Shown one piece after another: positions 1-11,360 of a stretch of DNA of 64,000 nucleotides. Made by a program: the position numbers and the translations under genes. The notes below the pieces were generated by a model that was given only the letters and a program-made list of their open reading frames with translations, was not told the DNA's origin and ran no database searches. How positions within the stretch are numbered: position 1 is the first letter of the stretch; each line of letters begins with the position of its first letter. This DNA comes from Eleginops maclovinus. Its lineage: Eukaryota > Chordata > Actinopteri > Perciformes > Eleginopidae. The stretch spans positions 19,731,648 through 19,795,647 of the forward strand of contig NC_086364.1 in NCBI RefSeq assembly GCF_036324505.1, written 5' to 3'.

Positions 1-354
1 AAAGAGACCCATGTGGTACACAAATAGAGGAAAACTCATTAGCCATTTCTAAAATACACTGCATACTAATGGGTGTTTATTCCTAAAAAAAATTAGATGT
101 ACAATATATTGTTTTTTTATATAAATACATGAAAAAAGTGGTGTTGCTTTTTTAATGCTACTTTTTTTATTGTGATAACTGTGAACATTGGTTTTAATTG
201 TCAGACAGTTTATAGATTTTTTTATATTCTCGGTCAACTGTATGTTTTTTACTCTCTGATGCTGGTTTATTTTTTATTTCCATTTTGAGATGTTTCTATT
301 TTAGAATTGTTTATTTCTACGCCTTTAATTTCTAATTATGTGCAATGCTTTGTT
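1..354. other. Gene-free AT-rich stretch
   Basis: No exon-like open frame, splice pair or recognisable repeat was seen. The sequence is AT-rich with T-runs. Confidence 0.5.
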
Positions 355-425
355 TGGTTTTATGCACCTGCAACAAAAACTATTCCCAATTTGGGATCAA
401 CAAAGTACATCTTATCTTATCTTAA
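355..425 (+). repeat. LINE-like 3' tail
   Basis: The motif ttcccaatttgggatcaac followed by aaagtacatcttatcttatctta resembles the 3' end of fish non-LTR retrotransposons (GGGATCAATAAAG plus a short tandem tail). A related tail occurs at about 62.1 kb. The 5' part is absent or too decayed to see. Confidence 0.5.
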
Positions 426-478
426 CAGCTCGGAAATAAAATGGATTGGGTTGTTGCTTCAGATTACACAGTTTGGAA

Positions 479-986
479 TAGGGCTGAACGATTAATTGCA
501 TTTGCGATAATATCGCGATATGACAAAACGAGATTTTCCAACCGCAAAGGCTGCGATTTGACTGGTCACGTGATCTGGTCACGTGACTTGCGAGCGAGCC
601 GAGCGGAGCCGAGCGGAGCGGAGCCGAGCAGGCAGCGAAAGAAGTCAACGCTGCGCTTGAACCTGTTGCACAATGGCCTCAGGCTCGTCAGAAGAGTGCA
701 CGGCTGGAAGTTTGGTACCACAGAGGGGCGGCACGTCAGTTGTGTGGAATTATTTTGGCTTTAAAAAGGAAGATGCTGCACAACGTCAGGTCTTGTGCAG
801 AACGTGCCTCGCAACTGTTGCTACCTCACGAGGTTCACGATTGTAATCGCGATTGATTTATTGCTTGTGTTTGTTGAAAAATACATGAGAAGAGGACCTT
901 GAAAAAATAATCGCATATTAAATCGCAATCGCAGTATTGAGGAAAAAAATCGCAATTAGATTATTTTCCAAAATCGTTCAGCCCTA
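479..986 (+). mobile_element. hAT deletion derivative with intact TIRs and 8-bp TSD
   Basis: The element begins TAGGGCTGAACGATT and ends with its inverse AATCGTTCAGCCCTA (two bases diverge further in). It is flanked by the direct repeat GTTTGGAA at 471-478 and 987-994. An 8-bp duplication with TAGGGCTG ends is diagnostic of the hAT superfamily. At 508 bp it is far too short for a full transposase. It still carries a piece of the 5' BED zinc-finger reading frame at 673-846, so it is an internally deleted copy. The clean duplication suggests a fairly recent insertion. Confidence 0.88.
673..846 (+). pseudogene. BED zinc-finger remnant of hAT transposase
   Basis: A 57-codon frame opens with MASGSSEECTAG and contains SVVWNYFGFKKED, then LCRTCLATVATSRG. 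This is the first half of a BED zinc finger: the aromatic VW-YFGF motif and the CxxC pair. The second half, with the distal H/C zinc ligands, is missing because the frame stops right after TSRGSRL. The fragment lies within a hAT element bounded by inverted repeats, which explains its origin. It cannot fold a complete finger and no transposase core follows, so it is a relic. It was too short for a 60-residue ORF cutoff. Confidence 0.75.
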
Positions 987-994
987 GTTTGGAA

Positions 995-3501
995 AGGTTT
1001 GTAGTTTTGACGAGGGGAGTTTTCTTATCAAATGTCATCCAAGGTGCCGTCGTCGTATGGATATGCATCTTCATATCTCAACATTGAACAAACATTGAAA
1101 TGTATTCACGTTAAACAACAGACAGAAAAGATATTTCCCATCAATGTTTTCCTGCTTTTCTTTTCTCTTCACGTCTGGTTGCATATCCATCACTTTTACA
1201 AACCAACCTTCTCTTTCTCTTGTATTTTCTCTCTGCATTTCCCTCTCAAGCTTTTTGTTTTCCTCAAACCCCCCCACTCCTCCCTTGCCTTGTGTTATGT
1301 AACCGTGTTACTGTGCCTCCGTGCTCCACTTTCGTACAGACGATGGTTAAACTGCGCTCAGCTTATTGGTTATGGGGACCAGCAGTAACCAGTGTTTTTA
1401 TTATTTCACTCAAGCAGGAATACAGGGCGCACATAAAGTGACTTTGTTTCCCGGAGCAGTGGCTGAACTATATAGAGTGCTTGTTGTCTCACTTCAGCCA
1501 GTGTAAACTCGACTGAACCGTCTTAAAATTAAGGCTCTGTTGATGTTATTTTACCCGAGTAGATATTCTTCAGTGTAGCTACCACTGCCAACATTATTCC
1601 CACAACCACAGTAGAGATTGTCCTCAGGGGTTAAATCTCGACTAATGCATTAGTGTTTTACTTACAGCAAATTAGATTAAAAGAGGAAAGCAATTATTTC
1701 CAGGGATTCCTCAGTTAACATCAACAACTGGCATCATGGGAAATAATGAAATTGATACTCGTTAAACCTCATTAGTTGAATTTTTGCCACCGAGGGTCGG
1801 CTCAAAACCTGTTAAAACAACATTGACAAATTATCGCCCCCTAAAGTTGAAATGGTGGACTTTTTTCTATGTTTGTTAATCACTTGGGGCTAGCAAGGTT
1901 TATAGGTGTTTTTACTTCAAACATCTGCTTGCTGTGGTTAAAGACGACACAAGAGGAAAGTTAAGTTGCATAAAAAACAAAACGATTAGCTGGAAGATGC
2001 TAAGGCGGTCAGAAGGGTATGTGAGCCGTGCCAATGTGAAGATGTTAGCATGCCAATGTTACCATTAAGGGCATTATTTATACTTTTGTATCCCCTTGTC
2101 AATCGTCAATAAACATCCTGTTCAATTAGAAATGATGTGGGAAAACGCTGCTTATAATTAAAAGAAGAACCATCTGTTTTTTACCTCTTTAGAATCAGAC
2201 TAATCCAGTGAGAGTCGTCTGTTCATTCATAAAAACACTGCAAACAGGAAGTGCTAATAGCTCTTTCAAACACATTTTGATTAGCCCAACAGTGTAACAT
2301 TAAACAGATATAGTTCAGAAATAAAAAGGTGGAAGTCAAAGGTAGTGCGAAGCAATGGAAGGACTGGCAATGTATACCGTTTCGATTAAGCATAATTATC
2401 TCCAAAATAGAAATAAGAATGAAATGAAAACATGAACATGGCTCTTTAAAATGTGGTATGAGATGTTTACCATACAAACGTTTCTCAGCAGGAGAGTCTG
2501 TATACTTATTATCCAGTTTTATTAGTTTTCTGGTAGACTAACATATCAATAGAAATGTAAAAATATCAATAAAAGCAAAAGAACTGTTTAATTTGGCCTT
2601 AAAATAAGATTGCTTGGCTCCTAAGTGTGTTTAAATTATAGCATCCCCCAATCTGAAATACCCTTCTCTTTCTAATTTCATTTCTGTTCTAAAGGCCTGA
2701 GTTTATGCCAGACAAGCTGTTTTAAAATCATCTTCCTATTAAAAGTCTTTTGTCCAAGACAGCGCAGGACCTTTAATATCTCTGTCAACCCTCGGAGCAA
2801 CCTGCCACCGAGCCGAAGGGCGACCGAGTCTGACGATGATCCCTAATCACGAGGGTCACGAGTTAAATTAGCCATATACAGCGGATTAGAGTCTTTGGTT
2901 TCAGCATTCAGACATGCGTACGAGCACATGCTGCATATTTTTAAACCATAAGGACACAATAGGGTCATTGACTTGAAGGCACTGGGTCTGCCCACAGTGA
3001 AAGCTGGTTATTAATATCACTGAACGGCTCGTCAGTGTTGACATATTTACGAGTAATGTGGGGTTAGAAACCAGAGGCGTTTAAGAGGAAGATATCAGAG
3101 GAAAAGGGAAGAAGAACAAGAAGAAGTGGTGATGGATTTAAGGAGTAGGCGGATAAGACGATTTGCGTTTTGACCATTACGGCTGTCAGGTAGCGATGAG
3201 GAATCTCAGTTCTCCTGTTGTTCTCCATCACGGTCTCAGTCATTTCACAGCATTATATTGTGTTCGCTGCAGCTCAAGGACAAGACGTCAACATGTCTTG
3301 CTCTCTCTCTATCAGCCAGCGTCAGTGTGCATCACACAGACATTTAAAACGTTGATACAGCATGGGTATAATTAGGTAACACATATCGACTGATGCGCCG
3401 CTGCCAATTGCGAGTGTGCGTATGTGTGCAGGACGGTTCATATTCAGACTAATGACCCTGAGAGCAATCCTGACGCAAACGTTTTCAGGGTCTTTGACTT
3501 T
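995..3501. other. Gene-free stretch
   Basis: Short open frames here look like chance: low-complexity composition, no flanking splice sites and no motif. About 2690-2900 is less AT-rich and free of obvious repeats, and could hold conserved non-coding sequence. Nothing firmer can be supported. Confidence 0.4.
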
Positions 3502-3775
3502 AAAGGGCCCCCATTATGCTCATTTCCAGTTTCGTATTTGTATTTTGTGTCTCTACTGTGACATGTTTACATACTTTGATGTTCATAAAGGCACGTACAA
3601 TGTGTTGGAGCGCTCGCCAATGGAAGTGTAAGTGTAACATAGTGATGTCGCTATCTTACAGGAGTAAACAAAAGAATCCAATGGAGGCGTTTCAGGCAAG
3701 GGGGGGAGAGTGTGGGAGAGACACTCCCTCTGGAGGGAACACAGGGATTTTGGCCTTTGCAGACCATTGTCAAGA
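3502..3775 (+). mobile_element. MITE family 1, copy 1 (3' end lost)
   Basis: It starts AAAGGGCCCCCATTATGCTC and shares blocks with four other copies: tttgtattttgtg-ctctactgtgacatgtttaca, an aatggaggcgtttc block and gcctttgcagacca. Other copies lie at 6056-6355 and 43284-43715 (opposite strand), 48600-48800 (fragment, opposite strand) and 58064-58377 (same strand). It has no coding capacity and looks like a non-autonomous DNA transposon. Similarity to the other copies fades after about 3775. Confidence 0.65.
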
Positions 3776-5745
3776 CAAAAAACTATACTTACACTTGTGA
3801 ATTGTAACGGTAGAAACTGCATTTTGGTCAATTGAATATTCAACTTGATGATTTATCCTGCAGCAGAAAAGGACAACAACTTAATTGTGTTGCGCAGCCT
3901 TGCATTGTACAATTATTATGAATAAAAATAACCCTGAGCCTTAATGAATTAACCTTAATATATTGCCATATTTGTATTCACAAAGTCCATCACAATTTCC
4001 TGGTATCGAAAAAAACTCCCAGCCATCTCGCCAACATTTGTCAGACTTATATTTGCTGCGATGATTCACTATAAATAAAGACTTTTGCACAGCATTGGCA
4101 TCATTGTGACCAGCTGAAGCAAAGAAAAAAACTGGAAAGAGTTGACGGGGGGAGTATTAGCAGACCGGGCATATCTCCAGTTATTATGGGAGGCTTCCAA
4201 AGTACTTAAAAAGATGCAGGTAAAATATTGAATTTAATATTTGCTGTTGGCTCCACAGACAGCCCGGTGGCTCTAGTGTACTATGACAGAGTCATCATGC
4301 GTTGTAACTGCAGGCCTGAATCCAGATTGATTTTCATTATGGCTCAGGCACTGTGTTATTAATCCCGAGTGCAAAGAACAAACACAATCCTGCTCAGTAC
4401 AAGGATAGTAGAGGTACACTGTGTGGCTGCTTCTGTAGAGCCTACAGGGGTGTGATTTAACACCATAAAACACTTAAAATTACACATCCAGTTGTGGTTG
4501 AAGACCAGATAACTCCTGTCTTGTTTATGATGCAAAATAGATCAATGTAAGGATGGGCGGTCCTGTTTTTCTATTTTTTTTGACAAGCAAAACCCTGTAA
4601 AAGCAATTTAAATGTGCTGAAGCATAAAGAAAAAAGATGTGTGGGAGAGGGGAAGCGAAAGAGGGCAAGGAAGTCATAATCATATACATGCAAAAGCAAT
4701 TATTCCCTGGAAACGTCTACAATTCCAGTCTGATTTGAACTACCCGCCGCCTTTATGTATATTTGTATGATTGTGTATAAGCGTGTAAGGTTGGAGTTAA
4801 GGGTTAACGTGGAGCGGAGCTGCAGACACAATGATGTAGTGGCGGGAGCGGCTGCAGACCTTGAACCCCTCGCAGGCTCATCAATCACGACACACACCGA
4901 GCTACAGAGTCAACCCCGAATTAGCTCCTGGTGGAATACCAGTAAAATACTGTGATGCATGGAGGGAATGAACAATAGTCCACATTTCATACAATAGACA
5001 ATTATTTTTATCGCAATCACTGAAAACCATAATTAATTGCAGTCTGAAAATGGCCATTATTCCAATACTGAAGACTCATAGTGTTATCATTCAGCAGTGT
5101 TGCATTCTGGGTCAATGCCAATGAGTTCAGCAATAACAGTGTGCTGTTTTGGTTTCTGACTGCAACCACACAGTTATCTGAATTTTGTCTTTTGAGAGTT
5201 ACGTTAAAAGCACGAAAAGTATTCAAAATGGGCAATATCACTATTGATATGAGGCCTACAGTGTGTAAGGCTAATGTTGCATACACTGTATATCCCTTGC
5301 TGGGTTGCTTGAGAATTTCTACCTTGAGATGATTTAACTAACTGAATTTTTGGGGGGAAATGGAAACACTAAAGTAAATAACCTTAAAAAAATGTGCTTA
5401 AGAAAAATGAAAAGACATTTCTTCCTCTGAAATCAGATCACTGACTGTTTCTGTTTCAGCTACTGAACAGTAAGGTCTTTACCGAGCCGTTTTGCTGAAG
5501 TTAATATCAAGTGAAGTGCACAACCTGGTTAATTGAGAGGATGAAAACAGCTGGGGAAAACATGGAAACCTTCTAGTTCAATTGTTTCTAGAACTCTTTG
5601 TCTCCGTGTCTTCCTGCAGCTGGTATGAAAGGAAGAGGAATAACCCAGATTTCAGACCTGAAAGGTGAGAAACAACTGCTGCATCGGTCTCAACATATAT
5701 AGGCACTGAACTCTGCAGCCTGTCGCAACAAGTCTGTGTGTGCTA

Positions 5746-5747
<2 letters not shown>
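3776..5747. other. Gene-free stretch
   Basis: No supported gene. Small open frames on both strands (for example around 4273-4473 and 5017-5332) overlap each other and lack splice signals or recognisable motifs. Confidence 0.4.

Positions 5748-5806
<59 letters not shown>
5748..5806. repeat. (TG)n microsatellite
   Basis: Uninterrupted TG dinucleotides, about 29 units. Confidence 0.97.
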
Positions 5807-5809
<3 letters not shown>

Positions 5810-5894
5810 AGATGTGTGTGTACAAGTGATTAAGTGGTTTTGAAGACCAGCCAATGTGACCGTTATGAATGATAATGTTTAAAAAATGATAGGA

Positions 5895-6495
5895 TTTGTA
5901 GATTTACTTTAGTACTTAAATCCAACCCTTTTTTTTGGTCCATTTTATACTTCTATTCCACATTTTGGAAAGCTAATATTGCAGTTTTTACTCCCTTACA
6001 TTTCTTTGACAGCTTGAGTTATAAATTACTTAACAGATTCAGATTATAATGCAAAATTGGAGGGGGTCCTATTATGCTTTTTGGGGATTTTCCTTTTCCT
6101 GTAGTGTGTTATATAAGTTTGTGTGCATTGTACATGTTCTGCAAAGGCTAAAATCCCAAAGATCCCTCCCAGTTTCTCCCCCACACACTCCCCCCCTGCC
6201 TGAAACCCCTCCATTCAACTCCATTGTTTACTTCTGTAACATACTAACATCACTGTGAAACACAAGCACTTCTATTGGCTAGTACTCCAACATATTGCAC
6301 GTGATAAGCTAAGGGAAATCTCCAAGCGGTTGACCAATCACAGATTGAGTTACTTTACAGACTCAGATTATTGGCTAATGCAAAAAACAAACTAAACTAA
6401 TAGATACACTTGTTTTTATAGATAAGGAAGTATTGCTACTCTTTCTTGAGTAAAGTAAGATTGAGTAAAGATTTGAGTTCTTGTTCCAACACTGT
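5895..6495 (-). mobile_element. Decayed 'ACTTAAGT/ACTCAGAT' MITE split by a later insertion
   Basis: Both flanks (about 5895-6055 and 6356-6495) resemble a teleost MITE whose ends read gtggtggaag-agtactcagat and whose body is rich in actt-agta motifs. Related remnants sit at 11078-11360, 12776-12845 and 63125-63330. The halves are separated by MITE family 1, copy 2. The sequence cagaYtcagattat-aatgcaaaa occurs on both sides of the insertion. Confidence 0.45.
6056..6355 (-). mobile_element. MITE family 1, copy 2
   Basis: It begins ggtcctattatgctttttgg and continues with ttttccttttcctgtagtgtgttata, ctgcaaaggctaaaatc, attggctagtactccaaca and cacgtgataagctaaggg. The order is the reverse complement of the copies at 3502 and 58064. 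No coding content. Confidence 0.65.
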
Positions 6496-7555
6496 TCTGC
6501 CAAAAAAAAGTTTTGAAGAAAGAAATAGGGCTTAGAAATAGAGTAGAGAGACAGAAGAAAGGATCAAGACAACGAGAGCCCGACAGGGAATGGGACAAGC
6601 ACAAGCATAGGAATATGAAACGCAAACAGATCATGAACGGGGATGATGGTAAGGGATGAAAGTAGAGAGCAAAGTAAAGAAGAGAGTTCCTCCTCGCTGT
6701 GTCATCCTGTTCCCCCTCCTGAGTTCCCGCGCATCGGCGCCATTGTTTCATCTCCGTCCCAGCACAACGCCGAAGACGTACGAGGGTTTGGGTGATACCA
6801 GCTAGCAGGTAATTATTTTTTGGGGACTATGAAGAACAGGAAGAGATGGAAGGATAAGAAAGATGAATGTCAAAGAGGATGGATCTGTTTCTACGTTTAA
6901 GCGCTGGTGTTGGTGCGACGGTGTTCAGAGATAAGAGGTGATTACTCAGAGCCTCGATGGGCAGAACATGAGAGGGGCAAGATGGGAATGAGAGCAAGGA
7001 AAAAAAACATATAATCACACCCACCTGCAACAAAACAGATTGGTTGAGGTCCGTTACTAATAACAACCTGTAAGAGATGAGTGAGTAAATATAGCTGCAA
7101 TTCCCTTATTAGCACATCATGAGCTGCTCATAAGAAGATTAGAAGAATGATAATAAAGTGTTTGATTATTAGCTAGGGAAAGGAGTGGGCGTAGGGTGAT
7201 AAATAAAGGCGTTATCATTAAGATCAGGTGTATACAGAACAGGGTTTAGTGCCAGCCAGGTTGTGCTGCATCCTCTTACTTTGGGCGTGCGCCCTCAAAC
7301 CAAAATGTGGATTTTCCCCGCCAAATGTTAAAGTGATGCCGGAAAACAATATTTCTCTTCGTCAAAAACTGTATAATTACCTCAAATAATGAAGATGGTG
7401 TCCAATAGAGCTTCAGACAGCAGAGACAGCTCTGTTTTTACGGAGAATAAATAGGGGATGGATGTCCGGTGGGTCTGCCGGTGGACGAGTGGCAGGCTGC
7501 AGGCTGACACTGAAACTGAGATTTCTGAATTACAATTATTTTACTCTCCCTTTTT
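6496..7555. other. Gene-free stretch
   Basis: No supported gene or clear repeat. The minus-strand frame ending near 6751 is a low-complexity chance frame. Confidence 0.4.
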
Positions 7556-8226
7556 CTGTAGAGATCTGCAGTTGCTAACAAGGGTCCTAATGAGACCACT
7601 AAAAGTCCACCTTTAGCTTAGCGGCGCTGATGTAAGGTCATGTGACTGATTATGCCTAATATTAGCTAGTTACTTTTCGCAATTGCACTTACGCTTCAGC
7701 AGTCTCAATATGTGAGATTATCCTGCTGCACAAAACCTGTACGTATCATAAAGGTGGGTTTGGAAAGATCTTATTTGCGTCAATATTCCAAAATCCAATG
7801 AAAAAAAAACCTATTGTTTTTAATTCTGGGATTAAAGTCAGAAGTACGGGTTCCTGTAGTGGCCCAACTTCAGTGAGAGACCCTCATAATGCACTACGGA
7901 GAAATGGAGGAGGTAACGGAGTTTCTGCGCGCCAGAGGGGTCCCGGAGGAAACCATATTCCAAATGGCAGAACAAAAGGTGAGTTATGAATCTGTATGTG
8001 TTGTTTTGGCGTTCGTAAAAACAAAGGTGTTAGAATATGGCAGACCATGTTTAGCTCGCAGCAAGTGTGTTGGTTTATATGCTAGGTCGATTTTATTTCC
8101 CCCCCAATCTAATTCTGTAAATAATGGGTTTAACCAAAACATGTTTTTCATGTGGTCCTAATCCTCTTCCGTAGAATGCTAATCTGGTTCGGCATACTAA
8201 AATGTTTCACCCCTGCACCACTCTAT
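7556..8226. repeat. MITE family 3, copy A (interrupted, left end missing)
   Basis: It shares with 44640-45200 (copy B) and 59265-60095 (copy C) the blocks gttgctaaca, ccacctttagcttagcgg, gtcatgtgac, ttatttgcgt-atattccaaaatccaatgaaa and the terminal cccctgcaccactcta at about 8210. Copies B and C go directly from the aacttcag region to the terminal block. Copy A has about 335 extra bases (7872-8205) between them, including the SAM-like exon fragment. Confidence 0.55.
7889..7978 (+). pseudogene. Possible SAM-like exon fragment
   Basis: ATG at 7889 (or 7904) opens a frame reading MEEVTEFLRARGVPEETI then FQMAEQK, ended by an excellent donor AAG|GTGAGT at 7978/7979. The EV-x-FL...GVPE--I--M-EQK pattern resembles helices 1-3 of the SAM domain at the start of the expanded fish SAMD3-like proteins (recalled family pattern, not a search). 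No second exon was found. It sits inside an interruption of a transposon copy, so it may be captured or retained gene sequence. It could also be a chance frame. Confidence 0.3.
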
Positions 8227-9511
8227 TAAGCATCCGAGATGGGAAGTTGACTTACCAAACGTCCTTTACCCAATGTAAATGAGTAAAGGTCTATTTGATA
8301 CCAACGGCATAGCGCCGATCATCAATTCACCTTTGTTAGACTTAGATTTCCTTATCGGGGCCTTCGTGATTAACTCGGTAAATCATTTCCCATTTATTTT
8401 CTGTATTAACAGGCCATTTTCAAAGTAAGAATGATCAATGTGCATAGTTTGAACAGTGGGCTATGTAATACCTTACTTGCTCAGGGTAACCTGCAATCCC
8501 CCCCTGAGTTAAAATGCTTCATTATTCTCCCCTGCTTTGAGAGAAAGATATTAAAAGATGAGAAGGAAGCAGAGGGTTGAAGGGCAAATTGCAAAGAAAT
8601 GAAGAAATGCTTGATATACGAACAGTGGGGACGGCAGTGAATAGAGATGAGATAAACAGACAGATAGAAACAGACAGATAGATGGATGTGTCAGTGTTGA
8701 GATGGAGGAGCGGGAGAAAGAGAGACGACCAGCTACAGCACCCAGTGAGTGATAATGCTTGCTACTACGCGCGCTTCAGCAAACAGCGACATCTAAGCAG
8801 TTGATTTTCTGTCAGGGCGACTTGGAGCCAGCGTCAATCCACACGGGGACGAGACCATTACCAGGATCATTGGAGTGAAAACGCAGCCCATGTTGGACGG
8901 CCTGTTCTCAAACTCCATGGCGACTAAAACACACACAGTTACACAGGGAGGCACACACACACACGGCCTTCAGTTCTGAGGAGTTAGCAAAACATTGTTG
9001 GATGGGAATCTATCCACACACACTAACAATGGAGCCTCCCACAAACCTCCCACAGCGTCTTCAAATTACAAAGTCAGAAGTGACAGGGATCCTTGTTAGC
9101 AGCCCACAGAGTAAAATAAAACCTCATTATGGAGTAATCACACTTATTAGCTCATATTTTGTCTTCTTTTCAAACAGAAAGCGACATATGGTGTTTTAGC
9201 TGCGTGTCATATGGAAAATATCTGGTCATTTGGGTGTGTGGGCTGTGGTGTGGTATAAATATATCACACGGGAGACGTAGGATGACGAATAGAGGTGTTT
9301 GGATGCTACGAGTTAAAATCAAGGCAGAGAGGAGGAAGCTGACCGACGGGCTGTTGCAATTTTGATGTTAAATGTAAATAGATGGGAAGAAAGGGAAATG
9401 TCGGGAAGGTTAAAGACTCTGTTTTGCTTTCGGTGGGTGAAATTTGTTTTATTCTGTGCTGAAAAATGACACGGACTATGCAAGAAATTCCTTAGGGCAG
9501 GATGTTCCCTT
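8227..9511. other. Gene-free stretch
   Basis: No supported gene. The 8780-8930 segment is less AT-rich but every frame is stopped early. Short (CA)n runs lie near 8935-8965. Confidence 0.4.
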
Positions 9512-10210
9512 TAAAGGTCTCCTATCATGCTATATTTCAACAATATATTGTAGGGCAACATCTATACAAAACATGTCTGAAGTGTTTTGCTCAAAATACC
9601 ACACAGATCACCCATTGTAGCATGCCTCCTCCCCTCTGTTTCAGCCCTGTTCCTGAAGTGCTGATTCTGTGCCTGTCACTTTAAATTTGAGCTGAGCTGA
9701 AGCTGGCCATGCCCCTTTGGAGCGTCATGATCTCTCTCTGTCTGAAGAGAGAAGTTTCTAACGGAGAAACTCAGCTAAACGCTGCCGTGATTAAACCCCA
9801 TATTATGTTCCAAACCACATCAAGCATTATTTCTGAAACACTCCTCAGTGTTTACCACTAGAACAGAGACATGTATTATATATACAACAACTCTGAGTCC
9901 CTCCTGCAGACATCCTGCACAGAGGTGCTGCGAAGGGGATTCAGCTCGCGACTGTATATTGCGGACGATAGGTTGGGAAGTGTCACGTGGGCGGGACGTT
10001 GCCAGTAGTTCAAAGTAAAGCCAGCCCACACATCTGATATGACGTCATATCGGCAGCAAATCGGGATCAGCTCGTTTGTAGCCCCGTTTTTAGAGATGTG
10101 AGAGAGAGGGTTGTATTTTCTGACACTTTGTGAGTCTCCTTACACACCGGGGACACATATTAATGTATAAAAGACAGCAAAAAGTGCATTTTGCATAATA
10201 GGGGACCTTC
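9512..10210 (+). mobile_element. MITE family 2, copy 1 (about 0.7 kb)
   Basis: It starts AAAGGTCTCCTATCATGC and ends GCATAATAGGGGACCTT, an imperfect inverted repeat. Nearly the whole length reappears in inverse orientation at 32488-33172. The shared parts include gctgagctgaagctggccatgcccctttgg, ctcctgcagacatcctgcacagaggtgctgc (read in pieces) and a 16-bp palindrome. Open frames inside are non-coding shadows. Confidence 0.75.
10036..10051. promoter_or_regulatory. CRE-containing 16-bp palindrome
   Basis: GATATGACGTCATATC is its own reverse complement and centres on a full CREB/ATF site TGACGTCA. The same 16 bases are at 32643-32658 in the other copy of the element. Regulatory activity is inference only. 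Confidence 0.35.
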
Positions 10211-11077
10211 AAACAGAGCAACCTCTCTTAGTATGACTTTTTAGCAAAAATGTATAAATAAATCAATAAAATCTTTTCAATAATTCAATATCATTTTAGC
10301 ATTTAGAAAACTATATTGGCAGGCAAAGACTCTTCTTAGTCTTCTTACACTATTATGTTTATACCATAATTCATAGTATATGGTCACGTTTAAGACTTTC
10401 TTTCACTATCTCTTAATTTTGTATCCAGTTTTTGAAATTGCAATCTGCCTAATGAGAGCCGTACAACACTTAGGATGAGTTCCATTTATTCTGTATTTTG
10501 ATTTGTTTTTGTTATGTGTTTTCTCAATGGCTTTGTGTCTTAAATAAAGCACTTTTAATTGCCTTGCTGTCAAATACTCTCGCCTTGCATTCACTCATTT
10601 TAAAGTACTTTTCTCTGCTTTTGTTTATTTATTTTTTATTTAAAATGATGCATAATGAGCCAACAGAATATACAAAACCTCGTGTCATTTTCCGTTTAAA
10701 TCTGACCATCTGCCGCCGCACGTACACCGGCCAGATGTCTGCAACACGTTTTCTACATGAAGAGAAAAAGGAGGAGAGGAGTAGAAGAAGCAGGAGTGCA
10801 GATAATTGGATTCACTATTTAAAATGTGGAGACTGGAGGAAGGAGAGAAAGAGGGAGAAATGGGACAATTGCTCAGGGTTTAGTCGGAGGTGGAGGCATG
10901 ACAGAAAGTGTCGTGAAGCCACTGCAGCAACAGTTGAGCGGAGGAACTTCAGCGCTGCAGCAATCCGTCTCTCTGAGCTCTGCTGCACTGAGGTGTGGTG
11001 CGGAGTTACAATCAAACTGCAACACCTGCTTCTATGGGACACGCCTCTGTCTATAAAGAAGTATGTGCACATCCAGC
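10211..11077. other. Gene-free stretch with long chance ORF
   Basis: A 201-codon plus-strand frame (10498-11103) runs through it. It starts in AT-rich low-complexity sequence and ends in a MITE terminus, and it has no recognisable domain. I do not call it a gene. Confidence 0.4.
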
Positions 11078-11360
11078 CGTGGAAGAAGTACTCAGATTTG
11101 TAAGTTACGTATACGAGTAATTATCATCACGTCCAAGGCATTTTGATTTCTATTAGAAATATAACAGCGATTTTAACTACCTTACATCCTGTAGGGTCAT
11201 TTAATATATATAAATATTAATCACAAGATAAGATAATCATGCGTTTTGTATGCAAAGTCTCTATCTGCAAAGTAGCTAGCAGATAAATGGTGCATAATAT
11301 ACATTTATAGAGGGTATTCATATAAAGGGACCTTTAATGAAAAGTACCTCCTGATTTTAC
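11078..11360 (+). mobile_element. Decayed 'ACTCAGAT' MITE remnant
   Basis: It opens cgtggaagaagtactcagatttg, and farther on has atctgcaaagtagctagcagataaatgg, both typical of the teleost family seen at 5895-6495. The right terminus is unclear. Confidence 0.5.

Noticed and set aside
8780..8930. Possible coding exon (ttctgtcag followed by an open stretch)
   Set aside because: The frame stops after about 20 codons without a donor, and the minus strand is also stopped.
10498..11103. Longest uninterrupted frame in the window (201 codons, plus)
   Set aside because: It starts in AT-rich low complexity, overlaps frames on both strands and ends inside a MITE terminus. It has no domain and no splice or promoter context.
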